A stretch of DNA of 24,606 nucleotides from Lentisphaeria bacterium (lineage in GTDB: Bacteria; Verrucomicrobiota; Lentisphaeria; Victivallales; UBA1829): positions 1-24,606 of the forward strand of contig JAFYBD010000060.1 in NCBI GenBank assembly GCA_017540385.1. The letters are read 5' to 3'. How positions within the stretch are numbered: the first letter of the stretch is position 1; the number at the start of each line of letters is the position of its first letter. Under the pieces are notes generated by a model. The model searched no databases and was not told where the DNA came from. It worked only from the letters and a program-made list of their open reading frames with translations. The position numbers and the translations under genes are program-made. Of this stretch, positions 7,011 to 13,811 are shown piece by piece.

Positions 7011-8446
7011 TACGGGAATCCATTCAGCTGGAAATGAACTTCGACGGGACCAACGAGAACCGCTTCAAGCAGCGGTTCGACCTCGGGGAATTCCAGATGC
7101 TCGCGGAACTGCCGGTCCCCTCGGCGGACACGCCGCTGGCGGACGCCGTGCGCAGGGCCTCCGATTTCGAGTATCTGATCCACTCGCAGGAACACCCGAA
7201 AGCGTCCATCGCGTTCATCAACGAGTCGCCGTCCGGCTACGCGCTGGACATGGTGCAGTTCGCCACGGAGCTGTGCAAATATTCGCGCGACCGCCATGTG
7301 CTGTATCTGCACGGACGCGACAAGACCGCGAAGGACATTCAGGAGACCCTGCACCACGCGTTCTCCGAGGGCTTCAAGAATTTCTGCGCCGTCACCGGCG
7401 CGGCCGTCCGGGGCGAAACCGCCGCGCAGACCCGCAAACACGCGTTCCTCGAGAGCGTGAACCTGCTGGGCGAAATCCGGCGCGCCGAACTGCCGTCCAT
7501 CTCGGCCGGAGCGGTCGTGAATCCCTTCCAGTACACCCCGGAATCGGCCTACGCGCAGTCGTTCAAGATGTTCCGCAAGCTCGCAAACGGCGCGGACTAT
7601 CTGGTCTCGCAGTACGGCTGGGACATGATGAAGCTCCAGGAGCTCATCTGGAACCTCTCGCGGCGCGAGATCAACATCCCGACCGTGGCGCGCCTGCTCT
7701 TCCTGACCCCGGACAACGCCGAACAGCTCTGCTCCGGGGCGTTCCACGGCGTGCACATCTCGCCCGATTTCGAGTCGCTGCTGCGTGCGGAACGCGACCA
7801 CTCGTCCGCGCAGTTCGAGGCCGCCCAGCTCCGCCGCATCCAGATCCACGCGGCCGGGGCGCGTCTGCTCGGATTCAGCGCCGTTCAGATCGCGGGCGTC
7901 ACGAACGTCTCTCTGCTTGAGACCATTTTCAACAAGATCCGCGAGGCGTTCCGCGAATTCCAGTCTTTCGAGGACTGGCGCGCCGCCTACATGGAGTATT
8001 ACGACCGGCTGGACATGGCCCCCTATCCGCACGAATTCTATCTCTTCGACAAGCTGCTGGAGACCGACCGGCCCGCCGAACAACTCACGCTCGCGCCGGG
8101 CATCGCCCCGATGACGCGCGGGGAACGGTTCCGGCAGAACCTCTCGGGGGCGCTGTTCTCCAACGCGGACAAGCTGCCCGCGAAGGAACGCCGTCTCACG
8201 AAGAAACTGCTGGCGTCGTGCCGGGCGTGCGACATGTGCCGCCTGCCGATGACGGATTACGTCTGCCCGGAAATCTGCCCGAAAGGGCTCGCGAACGGCT
8301 CCTGCGGCTGCGGAAAGGCCGACGGCGGATGCGAACTGCAGGACACCGAATGTGCGTTCGCGAAACGCCTCAGGATCGCAAACGCGAAGATCGACTTCTC
8401 CTCGCTTGAGGAAGGCGCGGTCCCGTCCCTCGAAAAACGCCCCTGA
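7007..8446 (+). CDS. Methylenetetrahydrofolate reductase fused to a C-terminal MetV-like cysteine-rich domain
   Basis: The protein has 479 residues. Residues about 25-300 follow the MetF barrel: an early MLAELPVPSADTPL strand carrying the likely catalytic Glu, SIAFINESPSGYAL, the LYLHGRDKTAKDIQ strand-helix, NFCAVTGAAVRGE, and GADYLVSQYGWDM. The C-terminal domain from residue 405 has a cysteine pattern CRACDMC, CPEICPK, GSCGCG, GGCEL and ECAF, which is the MTHFR C-terminal (MetV-type, PF12225-like) zinc or iron-sulfur motif. In acetogens MetV is normally a separate subunit; here it is fused. The likely reaction is reduction of methylene- to methyl-tetrahydrofolate, for methionine synthesis or one-carbon metabolism; the electron donor cannot be read from sequence. 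The ATG at 7007 overlaps the stop of the hydrolase-like gene (ATGA), so the two are coupled. The frame is open upstream, but only 7007 has a suitable AAGGA. Confidence 0.85.
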   Translation: MIRESIQLEMNFDGTNENRFKQRFDLGEFQMLAELPVPSADTPLADAVRRASDFEYLIHSQEHPKASIAFINESPSGYALDMVQFATELCKYSRDRHVLYLHGRDKTAKDIQETLHHAFSEGFKNFCAVTGAAVRGETAAQTRKHAFLESVNLLGEIRRAELPSISAGAVVNPFQYTPESAYAQSFKMFRKLANGADYLVSQYGWDMMKLQELIWNLSRREINIPTVARLLFLTPDNAEQLCSGAFHGVHISPDFESLLRAERDHSSAQFEAAQLRRIQIHAAGARLLGFSAVQIAGVTNVSLLETIFNKIREAFREFQSFEDWRAAYMEYYDRLDMAPYPHEFYLFDKLLETDRPAEQLTLAPGIAPMTRGERFRQNLSGALFSNADKLPAKERRLTKKLLASCRACDMCRLPMTDYVCPEICPKGLANGSCGCGKADGGCELQDTECAFAKRLRIANAKIDFSSLEEGAVPSLEKRP

Positions 8447-8469
8447 GCCCCCTCCCCCGAAATCGACGC

Positions 8470-8507
8470 AAAAAACGGCCGCCGGGTCCACGAAAGACCG
8501 GCGGCCG
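8470..8507 (-). terminator. Intrinsic terminator of the TRAP operon, placed between convergent operons
   Basis: The 8476-8507 stem joins CGGCCGCCGGGTC and GACCGGCGGCCG with one bulged base and a short loop. On the minus strand six T residues follow (8475-8470), which fits termination of dctM. On the plus strand only a poor T tract follows, so it may stop the MTHFR transcript less efficiently. Confidence 0.8.
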
Positions 8508-8535
8508 AATTGTATGCCTGTCCTGTTGGATGGCG

Positions 8536-9831
8536 TTACTTGCCGAGCAGGCTGGGCAGCCAGTCGGAGAGGAACGGCATATAGGTGATGAGGACCACGG
8601 AGACCACCATCGCGATCCAGAAGGGGATCATCGACGGAGTGACCTTCGCGATCGAGGTCTTGCCGATGCCGCAGCCGATGAAGAGGCAGGTGCCGACCGG
8701 GGGCGTGCAGAGACCGATGCAGAGGTTCGCGATCATCATGATGCCGAACTGGATGTCGGACATGCCGAACGCGCGGACGATGGGCAGAAAGATCGGGGTG
8801 AAGATCAGCACCGCCGGGGTCATGTCCATGAAAGCGCCGACCACCAGGAGCAGGATGTTGATGAAGGCGAGGATCACGACGGGGCTGGAGGACAGCGAGA
8901 TCATCCAGGCGCTCACGGTGCCGGGGATGTCCGCGACGGTCATGATCCAGCTCATGGAGGAGCTGACACCGATCAGGAACATCACGACGGCGGTGGTGAT
9001 GCCGGTTTCCTTCAGGATCCCCGGGAGGTCCCTGAACTTGACTTCGCGGTAGAGGAAGACGCTCAGGACGAAGGCGTACGCGACGGCGACGGCGGCCGCC
9101 TCGGTGGCGGTGAAGATGCCCTTCAGGATGCCGCCGATGATGATGACCATCAGGAAGAGGCTCAGGAAGGCGCGCCGGAACGTGGTCCAGAGGACGGAGA
9201 ACGGGACGCGTTTTTCGAACTTGGCGCCGGAGCGGACCGCATGCACGACGCAGGCGAGGATGATGCACAGACCCATCACGATGCCGGGGATGACGCCGGC
9301 TAGGAACATCGCCGCGATCGAAACCGAGCCGCAGGCCACGGCGTACACGATCATGATGTTCGACGGCGGGATCACGAGTCCGGTGGTGGCCGAGGTGGTC
9401 GTGAGGGCGGTCGAGAAGTTGCGGTCATAGCCTTTCGCGACCATTTCCGGCACCATGAAGCCGCCGACGCTGGCGACGGCCGCGCCCGCGGAACCGGAGA
9501 TCGAGCCGAAGAGCATGCAGGTGATGGTGTTCGCGTACGCCAGGCCGCCGGGGAGATGGCCGACCAGCGCCGAAGCGAAGTCGATCAGACGGCGCGCCAT
9601 ACCGCCGCGCCCCATCAGGATGCCGGAGAGCACGAAGAAGGGGATGGCGAGCAGGGGGAACGAATTGATGCCGAACATCATGCGTTCGGGCACGATGATC
9701 TCGGGGCGGAACGTGCCGCCCGCGACGGCCACGCCGAGCATGGTGGCGGAGCCGATTGCGACCGCGACCGGGACGTTCAGGAGGAGCAGCGAGAAGAAGA
9801 TCAGCGCGAGGATGAAACCTACACATTCCAT
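8536..9831 (-). CDS. dctM: TRAP transporter large permease, DctM family
   Basis: The protein has 431 residues with about twelve hydrophobic segments, the usual size of a DctM subunit. Recognisable family stretches are FGINSFPLLAIPFFVLSG (about 53-70), CMLFGSISGSAGAAVASVG, TTGLVIPPSNIMIVY, KGIFTATEAAAVAVAYA, GAFMDMTPAVLIFTPIFLP and CTPPVGTCLFIG. It forms the sodium-driven pore that imports organic or sugar acids delivered by DctP. AAGGAGG lies nine bases before the start, inside the end of dctQ, and only four bases separate the two genes. The operon ends in the terminator at 8470-8507. The substrate is not determined. Confidence 0.95.
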   Translation of the reverse strand: MECVGFILALIFFSLLLLNVPVAVAIGSATMLGVAVAGGTFRPEIIVPERMMFGINSFPLLAIPFFVLSGILMGRGGMARRLIDFASALVGHLPGGLAYANTITCMLFGSISGSAGAAVASVGGFMVPEMVAKGYDRNFSTALTTTSATTGLVIPPSNIMIVYAVACGSVSIAAMFLAGVIPGIVMGLCIILACVVHAVRSGAKFEKRVPFSVLWTTFRRAFLSLFLMVIIIGGILKGIFTATEAAAVAVAYAFVLSVFLYREVKFRDLPGILKETGITTAVVMFLIGVSSSMSWIMTVADIPGTVSAWMISLSSSPVVILAFINILLLVVGAFMDMTPAVLIFTPIFLPIVRAFGMSDIQFGIMMIANLCIGLCTPPVGTCLFIGCGIGKTSIAKVTPSMIPFWIAMVVSVVLITYMPFLSDWLPSLLGK

Positions 9832-9835
9832 AGCG

Positions 9836-10327
9836 TCACGCCTCCTTTCCGTCCGTGCCGCGGAGATCGGCGGCGAAATTGCAGATTTCGAAGTAGAGGA
9901 TGAAGAGGCCGCAGATCGGGATCGGCAGGTACATCACGGCGTCCGGTATCTGGAGCGCAGGCATCACGTTCCGCGTGACGAACATCGCCTTGTGCAGCAG
10001 GAAGCATCCGCCGTAGAGGAAAGCGACGACGGTGAACGCGAGGGTCACGAGATGCGCGATCGTGGCGGCTGTCTTGCGGGGGGCGGCCTGCATCATGTTC
10101 ACGATGAGGTCGATTCCGAGGTGGGAACGGCTGTTGAACGCGAGCGCGATGCCGAAGAACGACGACCAGACGAGCAGGAGGCAGGCGAGTTCCTCGGTCC
10201 AGGAGACCTGCTTGCCCACGACGTAGCGCGAGACGACGCCGAGCAGCACGTCAAGCACCAGGACCGCCATGCTTGTCTCCAGCAGGAAGCTCAGGAGCCT
10301 GACCATGATATCATGAAGTCTCCGCAT
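9836..10327 (-). CDS. dctQ: TRAP transporter small permease, DctQ family
   Basis: The protein has 163 residues with four hydrophobic helices. The family pattern is present: a first helix ending VVSRYVVGKQVSWTEELACL, then LVWSSFFGIALAFNSRSHLGIDLIV, where the R-x-H-L-G-I-D signature is typical. DctQ holds the large permease in the membrane and supports the binding protein. The ATG at 10327 shares its A with the dctP stop (TGATG) and has GGAGG seven bases upstream; a GTG one codon earlier is possible but too close to that site. Confidence 0.93.
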   Translation of the reverse strand: MRRLHDIMVRLLSFLLETSMAVLVLDVLLGVVSRYVVGKQVSWTEELACLLLVWSSFFGIALAFNSRSHLGIDLIVNMMQAAPRKTAATIAHLVTLAFTVVAFLYGGCFLLHKAMFVTRNVMPALQIPDAVMYLPIPICGLFILYFEICNFAADLRGTDGKEA

Positions 10328-11355
10328 CACTTGACCTCCCTGATCCGTTCGGCCAGTTCGCGAAGTTCAGCGGGGAACGCGTCGTAAATGGGCTTCGAGA
10401 GCTCCATGAAGGGCTCGCGGTCGACGGTGATGAATTCGACGCCGGCGTCGCGGGCGATCTTCTCGTTGACCTCCTCGGACTTGCGCCAGGCTTCCCGCTG
10501 GAACGCGTTCGCCTCCGCGGCGGCTTTTTCGATCCAGCCCTGCTGCTCGGCGGAAAGGCCGTCCCATATCTTGCGGCTCATCACGAGCACGTCCGGGACG
10601 CGCTGGTGTTCCGTGAAGATGAAGTATTTGCAGACCTCGAAATGGCGGCCGGTCACGAAGCTCGGGATATTGTTCTCGGCGGCGTCGACGGTACCCTGGG
10701 AGAGCGCGGTGTAGAGTTCGCCCCAGGAGATCGGGGTCGGGGAAGCGCCGAGGGCCTCCATGGACTGCATGGCGATGGAGCTCTTCTGCGTGCGGATCTT
10801 CAGGCCCTTCATGTCTTCGACCGACCGCACGGGCTTCTTCGTGGTGTAGAGGCTGCGTGCGCCTGCGTCGAAGTAGCAGATGCCCATCAGGCTGTCGATC
10901 TTCTTCAGGAGGGACTTGCCGATCTCGCCGTTCATGACCGCCCAGAAGTGGTCGGAATCGCGGAAGAGGAACGGCGCGCCGACGACCTGGAATTCGGGCA
11001 CGGAGCCGTCGAGCACTGCGGCGGAGCACTTCGCGAACTCGATCTGGGCGTTCTGCGCCTGCTTGAAACATTCGTCCTCGGAGCCGATCATGCCGCTCGG
11101 GTAAATCTGCAGCACCATCGTGCCGGACGAGAGCTCGCGGAGACGTTCGGACATGAAGACCATGGCCTGATGGACCGGGTGGTCGGCGGAGAGACCGTGC
11201 CCCAGACGGAGGATCTGGACGTTGCCGGAGGACCGGGCCGACCGGATCGCGAAAGCGGCGATGGCGGTGGCGATGAAGCAGGTCGTCAGGATGTTGAGGA
11301 TCCACCAGGACAGGGGATTCGAGAGCGTCTTACGGGGCTTTTGGGGTTGTGACAT
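10327..11355 (-). CDS. dctP: TRAP transporter substrate-binding protein, DctP family
   Basis: The 342-residue protein has the DctP pattern LRLGHGLSADHPVHQAM near residue 50, followed by LSSGTMVLQIYPSGMIG, then MKGLKIRTQKS, whose Arg usually salt-bridges the substrate carboxylate, and GELYTALSQGTVDAAENN. It binds an organic or sugar acid and delivers it to DctQM. The N-terminus has positive residues and a long hydrophobic segment (about 16-40) without an obvious cleavage site, so it may remain anchored in the membrane instead of being free in the periplasm. A GAAAGGA site is 14 bases upstream of the ATG. It is first in dctP-dctQ-dctM. Confidence 0.93.
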   Translation of the reverse strand: MSQPQKPRKTLSNPLSWWILNILTTCFIATAIAAFAIRSARSSGNVQILRLGHGLSADHPVHQAMVFMSERLRELSSGTMVLQIYPSGMIGSEDECFKQAQNAQIEFAKCSAAVLDGSVPEFQVVGAPFLFRDSDHFWAVMNGEIGKSLLKKIDSLMGICYFDAGARSLYTTKKPVRSVEDMKGLKIRTQKSSIAMQSMEALGASPTPISWGELYTALSQGTVDAAENNIPSFVTGRHFEVCKYFIFTEHQRVPDVLVMSRKIWDGLSAEQQGWIEKAAAEANAFQREAWRKSEEVNEKIARDAGVEFITVDREPFMELSKPIYDAFPAELRELAERIREVK

Positions 11356-11415
11356 GATGCTGATACTTGTCCTTTCGCAAATAAAAGGTGATAAAAGACG
11401 ATGATGGATTGTTAT

Positions 11416-11443
11416 ATTTTAGCATAGAAACTGAAAAAATCAA
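11416..11443 (-). promoter_or_regulatory. Sigma-70-type promoter for dctPQM
   Basis: On the minus strand, TTGATT (11443-11438) and TAAAAT (11421-11416) are 16 bases apart, followed by an AT-rich start region. The leader to the dctP ATG would be about 55 bases. No operator repeat was seen. Confidence 0.6.
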
Positions 11444-11474
11444 GCAGAAACCCGCGCGCGAAAGGAAATAAAGC

Positions 11475-11511
11475 AAAAGAAAAGCCGCTCCCCCGTGAAG
11501 AGGAAGCGGCT
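11475..11511 (-). terminator. Intrinsic terminator of the aldolase gene
   Basis: On the minus strand AGCCGCT (11511-11505) pairs with AGCGGCT (11489-11483), extended by partly paired CCTC/GGGG bases, and is followed by TTTCTTTT. It lies 20 bases after the aldolase stop and separates it from the dctP promoter. Confidence 0.75.
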
Positions 11512-11531
11512 GGAAGTTCGCGGGATGCGAA

Positions 11532-12506
11532 TCAATCAAAAGCGTGGTGGGCGGAGCCGAGCACGTTGATGACTTTGTGCTTGTAGAGTTCCTTCAGCAT
11601 ATCGCGGGCGGGGCCGAGATACTTGCGGGGATCGAATTCCGCGGGCTTTTCCATGAGGACCTTGCGGACGCCGGCGGTCATGGCGAGACGGCCGTCGGAG
11701 TCGATGTTGATCTTGCAGACTGCGGACTTGGAGGCTTCGCGGAGCTGGTCTTCGCCGATGCCGATGGCGTCCTTGAGCTGGCCGCCGTACTTGTTGATCA
11801 TCTGGACGTATTCCTGCGGGACGGAGGAGGAGCCGTGGAGGACGATCGGGAAACCGGGGATGCGCTCTTCGATCTGCTTCAGGATGTCGAGGCGGATGCG
11901 GGGATCCGTGCCGGGTTTGAACTTGTAGGCGCCGTGGCTGGTGCCGATGGAGATGGCGAGGGAGTCGACGCCGGTGCCGTTCAGGAAGGCCTGGACTTCT
12001 TCCGGACGCGTATAGGTGTGCTGTTCGGCCTTGACTTCGTCTTCGACGCCCGCGAGGACGCCGAGTTCGCCTTCGACGGTCACATCGTACTGGTGAGCGT
12101 ATTCCACGACCTTCTTGGTCAGGGCGATGTTGTCGTCGAACGACTTGGAGGAGCCGTCAATCATGACGGAGGAGAAACCGAACTCGATGCAGCTCTGGCA
12201 GAGTTCGAAGGAATCGCCGTGGTCGAGGTGGAGGGCGATCGGGATCACCTTGCCGCCGCCGATCTCGCGGGCGTATTCAACGGCACCCTGGGCGAGGTAA
12301 CGGAGGAGCGTCTGGTTCGCATAGTTGCGGGCGCCCTTGGAGACCTGCAGGATCACAGGGGACTCTTCTTCGGAGCACGCGGCGATGATCGCCTGGAGCT
12401 GTTCCATGTTGTTGAAGTTGAAAGCGGGGACGGCGTAGTGGCCGGCCATGGCCTTGCGAAACATGTCGCGGGTGTTGACCAGTCCGAGATCTTTGTAGTT
12501 GACCAT
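11532..12506 (-). CDS. fba: Fructose-1,6-bisphosphate aldolase, class II
   Basis: The enzyme cleaves fructose 1,6-bisphosphate to dihydroxyacetone phosphate and glyceraldehyde 3-phosphate in glycolysis, and works in reverse in gluconeogenesis. The 324-residue product has the metal and active-site motifs of the class: HLDHG at 93-97 (catalytic Asp95, zinc His96), VEGELGVLAG with the next metal ligand, SIGTSHGAYKF, and LHGSSSVP with the third His. The length and motif set fit the fba group of class II enzymes more than tagatose or ketose-bisphosphate relatives, but those are not excluded. The chosen ATG at 12506 has GAAAGGA seven bases upstream; the frame extends 22 codons further without such a site and across the promoter. 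It has its own promoter and terminator. Confidence 0.95.
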   Translation of the reverse strand: MVNYKDLGLVNTRDMFRKAMAGHYAVPAFNFNNMEQLQAIIAACSEEESPVILQVSKGARNYANQTLLRYLAQGAVEYAREIGGGKVIPIALHLDHGDSFELCQSCIEFGFSSVMIDGSSKSFDDNIALTKKVVEYAHQYDVTVEGELGVLAGVEDEVKAEQHTYTRPEEVQAFLNGTGVDSLAISIGTSHGAYKFKPGTDPRIRLDILKQIEERIPGFPIVLHGSSSVPQEYVQMINKYGGQLKDAIGIGEDQLREASKSAVCKINIDSDGRLAMTAGVRKVLMEKPAEFDPRKYLGPARDMLKELYKHKVINVLGSAHHAFD

Positions 12507-12556
12507 CTGGTTGTCCTTTCTGATTGGGGTTGTGAGAAGAACATGCACATCATAAC

Positions 12557-12585
12557 AATATAGCACCGTCACGCGGAAAAAGCAA
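12557..12585 (-). promoter_or_regulatory. Sigma-70-type promoter for fba
   Basis: On the minus strand, TTGCTT (12585-12580) and TATATT (12562-12557) are 17 bases apart. The leader to the ATG at 12506 is about 44 bases. Confidence 0.65.
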
Positions 12586-12597
12586 TCTTATTTCGTG

Positions 12598-12661
12598 AAA
12601 AAAACGCGCTTTCCCCAAGCTTGCGCTTGGATTCCGGCAGTGTCCGGCTTCGCTCGGACAC
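12598..12661 (-). terminator. Double hairpin and T tract downstream of rnhC
   Basis: On the minus strand a perfect hairpin, GTGTCCG (12661-12655) with CGGACAC (12646-12640), is followed by a second one, CCAAGC (12630-12625) with GCTTGG (12620-12615), and by seven T residues (12604-12598). The T tract is ten bases from the second stem, which is not ideal, so termination is likely but not certain. Confidence 0.5.
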
Positions 12662-12681
12662 GGGAAGAGATGATGACGCGA

Positions 12682-13611
12682 TCAGTCCGGCGGCAGGCCC
12701 ATTGCCTTCCGGGCGGTGCGGAAGTGCATCTTCGCGAACTTCCGCAACAGGGCTTCGCCACCGGCGAGGAAGAGATGCGACGCGGTCCTGTCGACCTCGG
12801 TCCCGGCCCCCTTCGGCAAAGCGCATCCGGCCTCCTCCTCCAGTTTCGCGAGACGCCGCACGAACTCCGCCCGCGCGAGGATCGAAGCCGCCGCGACCGC
12901 GACGTCGCGTTCGCCCCTCGGGAACTGTTCCAGCCGCACGGCGCGGCCATTTTTCAGCAGGGCGTTCTCGACGAGGCGTTTGTCGCCGAACTGGTCGGAG
13001 ATCACGTGACGACATTCGGGGGCGAATTTGAGCATATTCTCGAGGGCGCGCGCATGTCCCCACGCGAGGAGCCGGTTCAGGTTGCCGATGGATTCGTAGG
13101 TGCGGTTGTACGCCTCGGGGCCGACGACCACGACGCCGAACTTGCCGCCGACGGCTGTCTTCACGGTCTCGGCGAGCGCGGCGATCTTCGAATCGTCCTT
13201 GATGGCCTTCGAGTCGCGGACTCCGGCCTTCGCGAGCCTGGCGGCGACTCCGGCGTCCCCGACGAACACGCACGCCACGACGAGCGGGCCGAAGAAATCG
13301 CCCTTGCCGCTCTCGTCGATCCCTGCGTGGGGGTCCTTGAACTCCAGCAGCGGGGGCGGTTCCGCCTCGTCGACGGCCGGTCCGCCGATCAGCGGCTCCA
13401 GCACGAATTCGACGAATTCCGGGGTGCCTGCTCCCTGCACGACGAGTTTGCCGCTGCGGTAGGCGGCGACCTGCGTTTTTTCGCGCGAAGCCTTGAAGAG
13501 CATGTAGGGACCGTCGGAGAATTCCCAGGCGGATATGGATGCGAGCTGTTCGCGCAGGGATTTCATCTGCGCGGGGGTCAGCGTCGCGACAAAACAGGTT
13601 TTACCACTCAC
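12682..13611 (-). CDS. rnhC: Ribonuclease HIII
   Basis: RNase HIII cuts the RNA strand of RNA-DNA hybrids. The 309-residue protein has a substrate-binding N-terminal domain (about 1-80) and the catalytic domain starting at AGIDESGKGDFFGPLVVA (about 97-113), with Asp99 and Glu100 as metal ligands, then KAGVRDSKAIKDD and HVISDQFGDKRLVENAL. This motif distinguishes HIII from HII. The start is taken as the GTG at 13611, six bases after GAAAGGA. The open frame reaches an ATG at 13686, but that codon is one base from the -10 box at 13687-13692, so it would lie upstream of the transcription start. The product length then matches the usual 300-310. Confidence 0.93.
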   Translation of the reverse strand: MSGKTCFVATLTPAQMKSLREQLASISAWEFSDGPYMLFKASREKTQVAAYRSGKLVVQGAGTPEFVEFVLEPLIGGPAVDEAEPPPLLEFKDPHAGIDESGKGDFFGPLVVACVFVGDAGVAARLAKAGVRDSKAIKDDSKIAALAETVKTAVGGKFGVVVVGPEAYNRTYESIGNLNRLLAWGHARALENMLKFAPECRHVISDQFGDKRLVENALLKNGRAVRLEQFPRGERDVAVAAASILARAEFVRRLAKLEEEAGCALPKGAGTEVDRTASHLFLAGGEALLRKFAKMHFRTARKAMGLPPD

Positions 13612-13686
13612 GGGGCGTCCTTTCGTTTTCAGGGGGGAAATGGGCGGAAAGAGGTTTTTTCCCAAAAAAAAGCCAAATCTTTTCAT

Positions 13687-13715
13687 ATTATAGCTTGAAA
13701 ACTCGCAGGAATCAA
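13687..13715 (-). promoter_or_regulatory. Sigma-70-type promoter for rnhC
   Basis: On the minus strand, TTGATT (13715-13710) and a consensus TATAAT (13692-13687) are 17 bases apart. Transcription should start near 13680, about 68 bases before the GTG start codon. Confidence 0.75.
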
Positions 13716-13811
13716 GTTAAAGTATGATGTTTCCGGAGTTTTTTTTGACGAAATCGCCCGGGACCACCGTTTTGAACAGATCCACAAACCGACTATATGA
13801 GGAAAGATATC

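Noticed and set aside
6854..9268. Open frame of 804 codons on the minus strand
   Set aside because: It crosses the MTHFR gene in antisense and the dctM gene in another frame. Its Arg/Pro/His-rich stretches are typical of shadow frames in GC-rich DNA.
12598..12661. CRISPR-like or repeat array from the neighbouring palindromes downstream of rnhC
   Set aside because: Only two unrelated hairpins are present, without repeated units or spacers; they fit a terminator region.
13687..13796. Strong plus-strand promoter for the 667-residue secreted protein
   Set aside because: TTGAAA with TAAAGT at 17 bases is weak, and the TTGAAC/TATATG pair near 13766-13793 would start transcription past the ribosome binding site. 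No confident promoter is claimed.
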